DNA of 64,000 nt from Streptomyces xiamenensis (GTDB taxonomy: Bacteria; Actinomycetota; Actinomycetes; Streptomycetales; Streptomycetaceae), in the NCBI RefSeq assembly GCF_000993785.3, contig NZ_CP009922.3:4588001-4652000 (forward strand). The letters are read 5' to 3'. This document shows positions 34,386-43,162 of the stretch, one piece after another (positions within the stretch are counted from its first letter, which is position 1; each line of letters begins with the position of its first letter). A program made the translations under genes and the position numbers. The notes under the pieces are model-generated. The model worked only from the letters and a program-made list of their open reading frames with translations, had not been told where the DNA came from and searched no databases.

Positions 34386-34420
34386 TCCCCTCGCATGCCA
34401 TCCGGCACGGGGGGTTTTTT
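34386..34420 (+). terminator. Attenuator terminator before ilvB
   Basis: Imperfect GC-rich hairpin (CCCCTCGCATGCC / GGCACGGGG) followed by TTTTTT, a T run that is rare in this sequence. It lies 34 nt after the leader stop and 68 nt before ilvB. Confidence 0.8.
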
Positions 34421-34487
34421 GTTGCACCGATACCGAGACCCGCACCCGCACCAGCGCATCACCCTCATCTCCGAGAAGAGAATGTCG

Positions 34488-36359
34488 ATGACCGAACAGG
34501 CCACCGGGGCCCCCAAGCCGCAGCCACGGGCCCCCCGTGGCGGCAGCCAGCAGCCCGCCGCCACCGTCGAGCACGTCACGGGCGCCCAGGCGCTCATCCG
34601 CTCTCTCGAAGCGGTCGGCGCGGACACCGTATTCGGCATCCCCGGCGGCGCGATCCTCCCCGCCTACGACCCCATGATGGACTCGACCTCCGTGCGCCAC
34701 ATCCTGGTCCGCCACGAGCAGGGCGCGGGCCACGCAGCCACCGGCTACGCCCAGGCCACCGGCAAGGTCGGCGTGTGCATGGCCACCTCGGGCCCCGGCG
34801 CCACCAACCTGGTCACCCCCATCGCCGACGCCTACATGGACTCGGTGCCGCTGGTCGCCATCACCGGCCAGGTCGCCAGCTCCGTCATCGGCACCGACGC
34901 CTTCCAGGAAGCCGACATCTGCGGCATCACCACGCCCGTCACCAAGCACAACTTCCTGGTCACCGATCCCGCGGAGATCCCGCGCACCATCGCCGAGGCG
35001 TTCCACATCGCCGCCACCGGCCGCCCCGGACCCGTCCTGGTCGACATCGCCAAGGACGCCCTCCAGGCCCGCACCACCTTCAGCTGGCCGCCCGCCATCG
35101 ACCTGCCCGGCTACCGCCCCGCCTCGCGCCCGCACGCCAAGCAGATCCGCGAGGCCGCCCGGCTGATCTCCGAGGCCAAGCGCCCCGTGCTGTACGTCGG
35201 CGGCGGAGTCCTCAAGGCCGGCGCCGCCCCCGAGCTGCTGGCCCTCGCCGAGCAGACCGGCGCCCCCGTCACCACCACCCTCATGGCCCTGGGCGCCTTC
35301 CCCGACAGCCACCCCCAGCACCTGGGCATGCCCGGCATGCACGGTTCGGTCGCCGCGGTCACCGCGCTCCAGAAGTCCGACCTGCTGATCACCCTCGGCG
35401 CCCGCTTCGACGACCGCGTCACCGGCCGCAGCGACTCCTTCGCCCCGCACGCCAAGGTCATCCACGCGGACATCGACCCCGCCGAGATCGGCAAGATCCG
35501 CATCGCCGACGTGCCGATCGTGGGCGACGCCAAGGACGTGCTGACCGACCTCGCCGCCGCCCTGCAGGCCGAGACCGAGGCCGGCCACCAGGGCGAGGCC
35601 GCCGCCACCCGCTACCGCGAATGGTGGCAGCTGCTCAACCGCTGGCGCGAGACGTACCCGCTGGGCTACGACCTCCCGCAGGACGGCTCGCTCTCCCCGC
35701 AGCAGGTCATCGAACGCATCGGCGCGCTGGCCCCCGAGGACACCATCTACACCTCGGGCGTGGGCCAGCACCAGATGTGGGCCGCCCACTTCCTCGCCTT
35801 CGAACGCCCCGGCACCTGGCTCAACTCCGGCGGCGCGGGCACCATGGGCTACGCCGTCCCCGCCGCGCTCGGCGCCAAGGCCGGCCGCCCCGAGTCCACC
35901 GTGTGGGCCATCGACGGCGACGGCTGCTTCCAGATGACCAATCAGGAACTGACCACCGCCGCCCTCAACGGCGCCCCCATCAAGGTCGCCGTCATCAACA
36001 ACGGCGCGCTGGGCATGGTCCGCCAGTGGCAGACCCTCTTCTACAACCAGCGGTACTCCAACACCGTGCTGCGCGACGGTCCGGACGCCGACCCCACGGC
36101 CACCAGCCAGGGCACCCGGATCCCCGACTTCGTCAAACTCGCCGAAGCCATGGGCTGCGTCGGACTGCGCTGCGAGACACCCGAGCAGCTGGACGCGGTC
36201 ATCGAGAAGGCCAACTCCATCAACGACCGCCCCGTCGTCGTGGACTTCATCGTCCACGAGGACGCCATGGTCTGGCCGATGGTCGCCGCCGGAACCTCCA
36301 ACGACGAGGTCATGGCCGCCCGCGGGGTGCGCCCGGACTTCGGCGACGGGGACGACTGA
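34488..36359 (+). CDS. ilvB: Acetolactate synthase large subunit
   Basis: 623 residues. ThDP enzyme joining two pyruvates, or pyruvate and 2-ketobutyrate, as the first common step to valine, leucine and isoleucine. Visible: GADTVFGIPGGAILPAYD, the ThDP glutamate in VRHEQGAGHAATGYA, the FAD/quinone-like middle domain (GAPVTTTLMALGAFP) and the ThDP-Mg motif DGDGCFQMTNQEL through INNGALGMVRQWQ. The start ATG 34488 has AGAAGAG at good spacing; 34482 is in frame but too close to it. First gene of ilvB-ilvN-ilvC, controlled by the leader attenuator. Confidence 0.96.
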   Translation: MTEQATGAPKPQPRAPRGGSQQPAATVEHVTGAQALIRSLEAVGADTVFGIPGGAILPAYDPMMDSTSVRHILVRHEQGAGHAATGYAQATGKVGVCMATSGPGATNLVTPIADAYMDSVPLVAITGQVASSVIGTDAFQEADICGITTPVTKHNFLVTDPAEIPRTIAEAFHIAATGRPGPVLVDIAKDALQARTTFSWPPAIDLPGYRPASRPHAKQIREAARLISEAKRPVLYVGGGVLKAGAAPELLALAEQTGAPVTTTLMALGAFPDSHPQHLGMPGMHGSVAAVTALQKSDLLITLGARFDDRVTGRSDSFAPHAKVIHADIDPAEIGKIRIADVPIVGDAKDVLTDLAAALQAETEAGHQGEAAATRYREWWQLLNRWRETYPLGYDLPQDGSLSPQQVIERIGALAPEDTIYTSGVGQHQMWAAHFLAFERPGTWLNSGGAGTMGYAVPAALGAKAGRPESTVWAIDGDGCFQMTNQELTTAALNGAPIKVAVINNGALGMVRQWQTLFYNQRYSNTVLRDGPDADPTATSQGTRIPDFVKLAEAMGCVGLRCETPEQLDAVIEKANSINDRPVVVDFIVHEDAMVWPMVAAGTSNDEVMAARGVRPDFGDGDD

Positions 36360-36403
36360 CCGACGAGAGCCACCGCCGTACAGGTAGAGGAACGAAGCCA
36401 CCC

Positions 36404-36928
36404 ATGTCCAAGCACACGCTCTCCGTCCTGGTCGAGAACAAGCCGGGGGTGCTCTCCCGCATCACCGCCCTGTTCTCCCGCCGCGGATTCAACATCGACT
36501 CCCTCGCCGTGGGCACCACCGAACACCCCGAGGTGTCCCGGATCACCATCGTGGTCAACGTCGAGGCCCTCCCCCTGGAACAGGTCACCAAGCAGCTCAA
36601 CAAGCTGGTCAACGTCCTGAAGATCGTCGAACTCGACTCCGCGTCGGCGGTCACCAGGGAACTCGTTCTGGTGAAGGTCAGGGCCGACAACGACACCAGG
36701 TCCCAGATCGTGGAAATCGTGCAGCTCTTCCGCGCCAAGACCGTCGACGTCGCACCCGAGGCCGTCACCATCGAAGCCACCGGCAGCAGTGACAAACTCG
36801 AAGCCATGCTGCGCATGCTGGAGCCCTTCGGCATCAAGGAACTGGTGCAGTCCGGCACCATCGCCATAGGACGCGGAGCCCGGTCCATCACCGACCGCTC
36901 CCTGCGCGCCCTGGAGCGATCCGCCTAG
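36404..36928 (+). CDS. ilvN: Acetolactate synthase small (regulatory) subunit
   Basis: 174 residues: an N-terminal ACT domain (LSVLVENKPGVLSRITALFSR, RGFNIDSLAVG) that binds valine for feedback inhibition, and a C-terminal domain ending FGIKELVQSGTIAIGRG. Full length for IlvN/IlvH. It lies 44 nt after ilvB. Confidence 0.96.
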   Translation: MSKHTLSVLVENKPGVLSRITALFSRRGFNIDSLAVGTTEHPEVSRITIVVNVEALPLEQVTKQLNKLVNVLKIVELDSASAVTRELVLVKVRADNDTRSQIVEIVQLFRAKTVDVAPEAVTIEATGSSDKLEAMLRMLEPFGIKELVQSGTIAIGRGARSITDRSLRALERSA

Positions 36929-37035
36929 CGGGAACCGGTCCGTACAGCGAGATCCGCACCCATCCCATCACCGCACCACCTACGGTGGACGCACGCCGCG
37001 ACCGCCGCAGCAGGAACAACAAGGAGAAAACCGAA

Positions 37036-38034
37036 GTGGCCGAGCTGTTCTACGACGACGACGCCGACCTGTCCATCATCCAGGGCCGCAAGGTCGCGGT
37101 TCTCGGCTACGGCAGCCAGGGCCACGCCCACGCGCTGTCCCTGCGGGACTCGGGCGTCGACGTGCGCGTCGGTCTCCACGAGGGCTCGAAGTCCCGCGCC
37201 AAGGCCGAGGAGCAGGGCCTGCGCGTGACCACCCCCGCCGAGGCCGCCGCCGAGGCCGACGTCATCATGATCCTGGTCCCGGACCCGATCCAGGCCAAGG
37301 TCTACGAGGAGTCCGTGCGCGAGCACCTGAAGGACGGCGACGCGCTGTTCTTCGGCCACGGCTTCAACATCCGCTTCGGCTTCATCAAGCCCCCGGCCGG
37401 CGTCGACGTCTGCATGGTCGCCCCCAAGGGCCCCGGCCACCTGGTGCGCCGCCAGTACGAGGAAGGCCGCGGCGTGCCCTGCATCGCCGCCGTCGAGAAC
37501 GACGCCACCGGCAACGCTTTCGCGCTCGCGCTCTCCTACGCCAAGGCCATCGGCGGCACCCGCGCCGGCGTCATCAAGACCACCTTCACCGAGGAGACCG
37601 AGACCGACCTCTTCGGTGAGCAGGCCGTGCTGTGCGGCGGCGCCTCCGCGCTGGTGAAGGCCGGCTTCGAGACGCTGGTCGAGGCCGGTTACCAGCCGGA
37701 GATCGCGTACTTCGAGTGCCTGCACGAGCTGAAGCTCATCGTGGACCTCATGTATGAGGGCGGCCTGGGCAAGATGCGCTGGTCCATCTCGGAGACCGCC
37801 GAGTGGGGCGACTACGTCACCGGCCCGCGGATCATCACCGAGGACACCAAGGCCGAGATGCGCCGCGTGCTGGCCGACATCAAGGACGGCACCTTCGCCA
37901 ACAACTGGATGGCGGAGTACAACGCCGGTCTGCCCAAGTACAACGAGTACAAGAAGGCGGACGAGGACCACCTGCTGGAGACCACGGGCCGTGACCTGCG
38001 CAAGCTGATGAGCTGGGTCGACGACCAGGACTGA
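37036..38034 (+). CDS. ilvC: Ketol-acid reductoisomerase
   Basis: 332 residues, class I (short) KARI. NADPH loop VLGYGSQGHAHALSLRDSG, Mg-binding residues in LFGEQAVLCGG and FECLHELKLIVDLMYEGG. Converts acetolactate to dihydroxyisovalerate (and the Ile analogue). GTG start at 37036 with AAGGAG upstream. It follows ilvN by 107 nt; no terminator is obvious between them, so it probably shares the attenuated transcript. Confidence 0.96.
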   Translation: MAELFYDDDADLSIIQGRKVAVLGYGSQGHAHALSLRDSGVDVRVGLHEGSKSRAKAEEQGLRVTTPAEAAAEADVIMILVPDPIQAKVYEESVREHLKDGDALFFGHGFNIRFGFIKPPAGVDVCMVAPKGPGHLVRRQYEEGRGVPCIAAVENDATGNAFALALSYAKAIGGTRAGVIKTTFTEETETDLFGEQAVLCGGASALVKAGFETLVEAGYQPEIAYFECLHELKLIVDLMYEGGLGKMRWSISETAEWGDYVTGPRIITEDTKAEMRRVLADIKDGTFANNWMAEYNAGLPKYNEYKKADEDHLLETTGRDLRKLMSWVDDQD

Positions 38035-38135
38035 GCGGATCGGCACGGCCGCGGCGCAGGTCCCACCCCGACCCCGCCGCGGCCCGCCCCGTTCCACCTC
38101 GTGTCGCCCCGTACCACCCCCCGTTCGCGGGGATT

Positions 38136-38149
38136 CGCTCGATCGAGCG
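38136..38149 (+). promoter_or_regulatory. Perfect 14-bp palindrome upstream of serA
   Basis: CGCTCGATCGAGCG, 162 nt before the serA start, in a 276-bp gap. A TACACT hexamer about 45 nt further on could be a -10. Regulator unknown; NdgR, an IclR-type regulator of serine and branched-chain genes in Streptomyces, is one candidate. Confidence 0.35.
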
Positions 38150-38310
38150 GCCGCCCCGGCCAACCCGTCCCGTGGCGGCACCGCGCCGAATACACTGCAC
38201 CCAGCACCAAGCGCGTCACAGGCTCACAGCGTCGTGCGTCTCCACGCGGCTGCCTACTCCACCGCCTCGGCCGTCGGGACGCGGCCTTCCGCAAAGGACA
38301 GTGAGACCCA

Positions 38311-39900
38311 GTGAGCAAGCCCGCCGTACTCATCGCCGAAGAGCTTTCCCCCGCCACCGTCGAAGCGCTGGGCCCGGACTTCGACATCCGGCACTGTGAC
38401 GGCGCGGACCGCGCACAGCTGCTGAGCGCCATCGCCGATGTCGACGCCATCCTCATCCGCAGCGCCACCAAGGTCGACGCCGAGGCCATCGCCGCGGCCC
38501 GCAAGCTGCGGGTGGTCGCCCGCGCCGGGGTCGGCCTGGACAACGTGGACGTGGCCGCCGCCACCAAGGCCGGCGTCATGGTCGTCAACGCCCCGACCTC
38601 CAACATCATCACCGCCGCCGAGCTCGCCTGCGGCCTGCTGGTCGCCACCGCGCGCCACATCCCGCAGGCCAACACCGCCCTGAAGAACGGCGAGTGGAAG
38701 CGCAGCAAGTACACCGGCGTCGAACTGTCCGAGAAGACCCTCGGCGTGGTGGGCCTGGGCCGCATCGGTGTCCTGGTCGCACAGCGGATGGCCGCCTTCG
38801 GCATGAAGATCGTCGCCTACGACCCCTACGTGCAGCCCGCCCGCGCCGCACAGATGGGCGTCAAGCTCCTCCCGCTCGACGAACTCCTGGAGATCTCGGA
38901 CTTCATCACCGTCCACCTGCCCAAGACCCCCGAGACGCTGGGCCTGATCGGCGACGAGGCGCTGCACAAGGTGAAGCCCTCCGTGCGGATCGTCAACGCC
39001 GCCCGTGGCGGCATCGTCGACGAGAGCGCCCTGCTGTCCGCCCTCAAGGAGGGCCGGGTGGCCGGCGCGGGCCTGGACGTCTACTCCAGCGAACCCTGCA
39101 CGGACTCCCCGCTGTTCGAGTTCGACAGCGTCGTGTGCACCCCGCACCTGGGGGCCTCCACCGGTGAGGCCCAGGAGAAGGCCGGCATCTCGGTGGCCCG
39201 TTCGGTACGCCTGGCGCTGGCCGGCGAGCTGGTCCCGGACGCGGTCAACGTGCAGGGCGGTGTGATCGCCGAGGACGTACGCCCCGGGCTGCCGCTCGCC
39301 GAGAAGCTCGGGCGGATCTTCACCGCGCTGGCGGGCGAGGTCGCCATGCGGCTCGACGTCGAGGTGCGCGGCGAGATCACCCAGCACGACGTGAAGGTCC
39401 TGGAGCTCTCCGCGCTCAAGGGCGTCTTCGAGGACGTCGTCGCCGAGACGGTCTCCTACGTCAACGCCCCGCTGTTCGCGCAGGAGCGCGGCGTGGAGGT
39501 GCGGCTCACCACCAGCTCCGAGTCGCCCGACCACCGCAACCTGATCACCGTGCGCGGCACCCTCACCGGCGGTGAGACCGTGGCGGTCTCCGGCACCCTG
39601 GCCGGCCCCAAGCATCAGCAGAAGATCGTCGGCATCGGCGAGCACACCGTGGACCTGGCCCTCGCCGACCACATGGCCTTCCTGCGCTACACGGACCGCC
39701 CCGGCGTCGTCGGCACCCTCGGCCGCATCCTGGGCGAGTCCGCGATCAACATCGCCGGGATGCAGGTGGCACGCGCCGAGGAGGGCGGCGAGGCCCTCAT
39801 CGCGCTCACCCTGGACGAGACCGTCTCCACGCAGGTGCTCGCGGAGATCGCCCAGGAGATCGGCGCCACCTCCGCGCGCGGCGTCAACCTCACCGACTGA
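38311..39900 (+). CDS. serA: D-3-phosphoglycerate dehydrogenase
   Basis: 529 residues, the long type with an intervening ASB domain and C-terminal ACT domain as in mycobacteria. N-terminal catalytic and NAD domains: RAGVGLDNVDVAAATKAGV, VGLGRIGVLVAQRM, the Arg/Glu/His set in NAARGGIVDESAL, YSSEPCTDSPLF and CTPHLGASTGEA. The ACT domain (FLRYTDRPGVVGTLGRILGE) probably binds serine. Catalyses the first step of serine synthesis. GTG start at 38311. Ends in a strong shared terminator with the converging adh gene. Confidence 0.95.
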   Translation: MSKPAVLIAEELSPATVEALGPDFDIRHCDGADRAQLLSAIADVDAILIRSATKVDAEAIAAARKLRVVARAGVGLDNVDVAAATKAGVMVVNAPTSNIITAAELACGLLVATARHIPQANTALKNGEWKRSKYTGVELSEKTLGVVGLGRIGVLVAQRMAAFGMKIVAYDPYVQPARAAQMGVKLLPLDELLEISDFITVHLPKTPETLGLIGDEALHKVKPSVRIVNAARGGIVDESALLSALKEGRVAGAGLDVYSSEPCTDSPLFEFDSVVCTPHLGASTGEAQEKAGISVARSVRLALAGELVPDAVNVQGGVIAEDVRPGLPLAEKLGRIFTALAGEVAMRLDVEVRGEITQHDVKVLELSALKGVFEDVVAETVSYVNAPLFAQERGVEVRLTTSSESPDHRNLITVRGTLTGGETVAVSGTLAGPKHQQKIVGIGEHTVDLALADHMAFLRYTDRPGVVGTLGRILGESAINIAGMQVARAEEGGEALIALTLDETVSTQVLAEIAQEIGATSARGVNLTD

Positions 39901-39929
39901 CGGCACGGACCGGCCGAAAGCACCCACCG

Positions 39930-39970
39930 CGGCGCGGCCGGCGGGCCACACCGGCCCGCCGGCCGCGCCG
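39930..39970. terminator. Bidirectional hairpin terminator between serA and adh
   Basis: Perfect 18-bp GC stem around the loop ACACC, centred between the two converging stop codons (serA ends 39900, the alcohol dehydrogenase ends 39978). Confidence 0.85.
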
Positions 39971-39977
39971 CGCGTGA

Positions 39978-41018
39978 TCAGCCGTTGGGGAGAATCACCG
40001 CGCGGCCCTTGATCTTGCCCTGGTGCAGACGTTCATAGGCGCGCGGTGCCTCGTCGAGACCGTAGGTCTCCACCGTCACCTCGACGGCGCCCGCCCGCGC
40101 CAGTTCCAGCACCTCGATCAGCTCACCGCGGCTGCCCCAGTACGGCGCGGAGACCGTCACCTCGAACGCGGTGGAGCCGATCCCCACCGGCAGGGCACCG
40201 CCCGCGATGCCGACGATCGTCACATCCGCCTCCACCGCCGCCATCGCCCCCGCCGCCGTCACGGTGGGCTGCGCCCCCACGAAGTCGAACACCGCCTGGG
40301 CACCGAGGCCGCCGGTCAGCTCCCGTACCCGTTCGGCCGCCCGCTCGTCCGACAGCAGCGCCTCGTGCGCCCCCACCTCCCGCGCCAGCTCCAGCTTCTC
40401 CTGCGCCACGTCCAGCGCGACCACCCGGGCCGGGCTCAGCGCCCGCAGCAGCTGGATGGCCACATGGCCGAGCCCGCCGGTGCCGATCACCACCGCCGTG
40501 CTGCCGGGCACCAGTTTGGGCAGCGAACGCTTGATGGCGTGGTACGGGGTCAGGCCGGCGTCCGTCAGCGGCACGGTGGTCACCGGGTCCAGATCGCCGA
40601 GCGGCACCAGGAAGCGGGAGTCGTCGATCAGGAGGTACTCCGCGATGGCGCCGGGCGCGCCGAGCCCCGGCGGGAAGATCCCCAGTTCGGCGGCGCGGGT
40701 GCAGTAGTTCTCCTTGCCGTGGGCGCACTTGGCGCAGCGACCGCAGCCCTGTGGCCCGTACACGGCGACCGAGTCGCCCTCGGTGAGCCCGGTGACGCCC
40801 TCGCCGAGTGCCGCCACCACCCCCGCGCCCTCGTGGCCGAGCGTCTGTGGCAGCGCGTAGGGAAAGTTCTCGGCCGGCCACTCCATGACGGCGATGTCCG
40901 AGTGGCACACCCCGGCCGCCGACACCTTCAGCAGCACCTGTCCCGGCCCCGGCTCGGGGTCGGGAACGGTGACCACCTGCGGCGCGGCACCGATCTCCCG
41001 GTACTGCACGGCTCTCAT
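39978..41018 (-). CDS. Zinc-dependent alcohol dehydrogenase (MDR family)
   Basis: 346 residues. Catalytic zinc site GVCHSDIAV and GHEGAGVV; structural zinc loop CGRCAKCAHGKENYC with all four Cys; NAD-binding GTGGLGHVAIQLL with a following ALDVAQEKLELA (Asp favours NAD). Resembles actinobacterial AdhA-type enzymes. The start has a full AGGAGG 6 nt upstream. Substrate unknown. Confidence 0.9.
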   Translation of the reverse strand: MRAVQYREIGAAPQVVTVPDPEPGPGQVLLKVSAAGVCHSDIAVMEWPAENFPYALPQTLGHEGAGVVAALGEGVTGLTEGDSVAVYGPQGCGRCAKCAHGKENYCTRAAELGIFPPGLGAPGAIAEYLLIDDSRFLVPLGDLDPVTTVPLTDAGLTPYHAIKRSLPKLVPGSTAVVIGTGGLGHVAIQLLRALSPARVVALDVAQEKLELAREVGAHEALLSDERAAERVRELTGGLGAQAVFDFVGAQPTVTAAGAMAAVEADVTIVGIAGGALPVGIGSTAFEVTVSAPYWGSRGELIEVLELARAGAVEVTVETYGLDEAPRAYERLHQGKIKGRAVILPNG

Positions 41019-41097
41019 GCCGGACCTCCTCGACTGCGCCGGACCCGTCCTCCCACGGTCGGGCCGGGCGCGTACCGGCGCAACCCGTACGGACGCG

Positions 41098-41144
41098 CAC
41101 GGGCCCGCGCCGCCCGGTGACCCACCGGGCGGCGCGGGCCCGTG
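41098..41144 (-). terminator. Hairpin terminator after the GH6 gene
   Basis: Perfect 21-bp GC stem starting CACGGGCCCGCGCCGCCC around a 5-nt loop. It starts just beyond the GH6 stop (minus strand) and shields the adh gene from read-through. Confidence 0.8.
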
Positions 41145-41149
41145 AGGCG

Positions 41150-42169
41150 TCAGCCGCCGGCCAGCTCGAAGGCGTACTCGGGGGAGAACTGCCCGGCCGG
41201 CCCGGCGCAGCCGTCCAGCTCACCCGGGCGCTTGATCCACAGGTAGGCGTCCACCCGCGCGCTGCCGGTGTTCACGGTCGGGCTCTCGCCGACCAGTCGC
41301 CCGACCGGGTCGCACCACTCGCTGCCGCGCGGCCCGTTGCCGTTGCGGCTGGTGTCGATGACGGCCTGGAGAGCGGGGTCGCCGAGCTGCCCGAGGACCG
41401 CCTCGGCGAACGCCGTCTCGTCCGCGGTGGTGCGGTAGTTCGAGGTGTTGGTGTAGATGCCGTCGCCCTGGGCCACCGCACCGGCGTCGCGCAGCCGCTG
41501 GGCGATCACCGAGGGGCTGTGCCAGCCGGAGTGCCCGGCGTCGAAGTACACCCGGGCCTGCGGGTTGGCGGCGTGGATGATGCCGGCCGCCTCGCCGAGC
41601 GCGGAGAACCGCTGGGCGATCTGACTGTCGTCCAGGCAGTCGGTCAGCGCGATCGCGTCCGGCTCCAGGATGACCACCACGGGATCCGAGCCGAGGCCGG
41701 CCGCGAAGCCCTGCGTCCAGCCGAGGTAGCTGGGGAAGTCGGGCGCGCCGCCGCCGGAGGCGCCGCCGCAGTCCCGGTCGGGCAGCACGTACGGCACCAG
41801 GACCGGTACCTCGCCGGCCGCCGCGGCGGGGCCGGTGACCGCGGCGACGTCCTGGGTCACCGAGTCCGGCTGGTAGGTGGCGAACCAGATGCCCTGCGGC
41901 TGGTCGGCGATGCGCTCTTCGATCAGCTGCCGCCGGGCGTCGCCCGGGTTGGCGGCGACCCAGTCGTGGACGGCGCCGGGGTGGTTGTGGAAGACGGTGC
42001 CGGCCGGCAGCCCGGCGGCGTCCTCGCGCGAAGTCTCCTGCGGCGCCGTGCCCTGGGCGGGGGCGAGCGGGCCGAAGGACAGCAGACCGCTCAGGGCCGC
42101 GGCCGCGGCGGCGAACAGCAGCCGGGGCCGGGTGCGGGATCGTGCGTGGGGGGTGTGGGGGGTGCGCAC
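41150..42169 (-). CDS. Secreted glycoside hydrolase family 6 (cellulase)
   Basis: 339 residues. An Arg-rich n-region and hydrophobic core (RPRLLFAAAAAALSGLLSFG) form a Sec signal peptide. The mature part has GH6 signatures: VLVPYVLPDRDCGG (conserved Asp) and VVVILEPDAIAL (catalytic acid Asp), then YFDAGHSGW and the C-terminal NTSNYRTT and YLWIKRPGELDGCAG. Hydrolyses beta-1,4-glucan with inversion; endo- or exo-action cannot be told. There is no carbohydrate-binding module. GTG 42169 has GAGAGGAA upstream; a GTG at 42211 is less likely. A CebR-type operator lies upstream. Confidence 0.9.
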   Translation of the reverse strand: MRTPHTPHARSRTRPRLLFAAAAAALSGLLSFGPLAPAQGTAPQETSREDAAGLPAGTVFHNHPGAVHDWVAANPGDARRQLIEERIADQPQGIWFATYQPDSVTQDVAAVTGPAAAAGEVPVLVPYVLPDRDCGGASGGGAPDFPSYLGWTQGFAAGLGSDPVVVILEPDAIALTDCLDDSQIAQRFSALGEAAGIIHAANPQARVYFDAGHSGWHSPSVIAQRLRDAGAVAQGDGIYTNTSNYRTTADETAFAEAVLGQLGDPALQAVIDTSRNGNGPRGSEWCDPVGRLVGESPTVNTGSARVDAYLWIKRPGELDGCAGPAGQFSPEYAFELAGG

Positions 42170-42231
42170 GTGAATCGTTCCTCTCACAACGAGGGGATGG
42201 AAAGGGGTCACGGTGGGGGACGCAGGGCCGA

Positions 42232-42245
42232 TGGGAGCGCTCCCA
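42232..42245 (-). promoter_or_regulatory. CebR-type operator upstream of the GH6 cellulase
   Basis: TGGGAGCGCTCCCA, a perfect 14-bp palindrome identical to the known binding site of CebR, the cellobiose-relieved LacI-type repressor of Streptomyces. It lies 63 nt upstream of the cellulase start, so the gene should be induced by cello-oligosaccharides. No cebR gene is in the window. Confidence 0.85.
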
Positions 42246-42418
42246 AGGGCGCTGTCGAAGCTAGCGGCTCGGGCGGCTTCCGTAAACCGTGCCCGCAGCC
42301 CCTCCCGGCGAACGCGCTGCGCCGTCCGGGTGGCCGGCCGGGCGGGGCTGGCCGCGCGGCGCCGGGGCGCGCCCGATCATGGGCCTGCCGGAGTGCCGAG
42401 ACTGGGGAGTGACGCATC

Positions 42419-43162
42419 GTGACCACCACCACGCGGCGCGGGGCGCGCGCTCTGCGGGCGACGCTGCTGCTTCCCCTGCTGCTGACCGCCTGCTCGTCCT
42501 CCCTGGGGGACGCCGACCGGGTCGCCGAGGAGACCAGCGCGTCCCCGAGCCCCGCCCCGTCCCCGTCCATCGACCCGGCGGACTTCGTCGACGAGATCGA
42601 CAACCCGTACCTCCCGCTGGCCCCCGGCACCGGCCACCACTTCGACGGCAGCTGCACCCACGGGAACCAGACGATGGAGACCGAGGTGACCCAGGACCGC
42701 GAGAACATCCTCGGCGTCTCGACCCTGGTGGTCCGCGAGCGGCAGCACTGCCAGGGGGAACAGCCCACCGAGCTGCGGCACTTCTACGCCCAGGACGAGG
42801 GCGGCAACGTCTGGTACTTCGGCCGCGACACCGGCACCGCGCACGGCAGCTGGCGGGCGGGCATGGACGGTGCCCAGCCCGGCGTGGTCATGCTGGCCGA
42901 ACCGATGGTGGGCGAGATCTACCAGCAGCAGTTCGCCCCCGGCGTCGCGGAGAACGAGGCCAAGGTGGTCAGCCTGAACGAGGACCTGGCGATCAGCCTG
43001 GGGCGGTTCAGCGAGGTGCTGAAGATCCGGGAGACAAGTCGGCTGGACCCCGAGGTGATCACCGAGAAGTACTACGGCAAGGAGCTGGGGCTCATCCGCT
43101 CCCAGCGGGTCCAGGGCGGCGACGACAACCTGGAGCTCGCGGACATCACCGGCGTCGACTGA
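42419..43162 (+). CDS. Predicted lipoprotein of unknown function
   Basis: 247 residues. Signal peptide RGARALRATLLLPLLLTAC with lipobox LLTAC, then a Ser/Pro/Ala-rich linker and a ~190-residue globular part beginning FVDEIDNPYLPLAPGTGHHF. The segments VVRERQHCQGEQPTELRHFYAQDEGGNVWYFG and EKYYGKELGLIRSQ repeat a theme seen in uncharacterised actinobacterial proteins that begin DNPYxPLxPGTxxxY. No function known. GTG start at 42419. Divergent from the cellulase, so it might share the CebR region, but a link is only positional. Its 3' end overlaps the HAD gene by 17 bp. Confidence 0.75.
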   Translation: MTTTTRRGARALRATLLLPLLLTACSSSLGDADRVAEETSASPSPAPSPSIDPADFVDEIDNPYLPLAPGTGHHFDGSCTHGNQTMETEVTQDRENILGVSTLVVRERQHCQGEQPTELRHFYAQDEGGNVWYFGRDTGTAHGSWRAGMDGAQPGVVMLAEPMVGEIYQQQFAPGVAENEAKVVSLNEDLAISLGRFSEVLKIRETSRLDPEVITEKYYGKELGLIRSQRVQGGDDNLELADITGVD

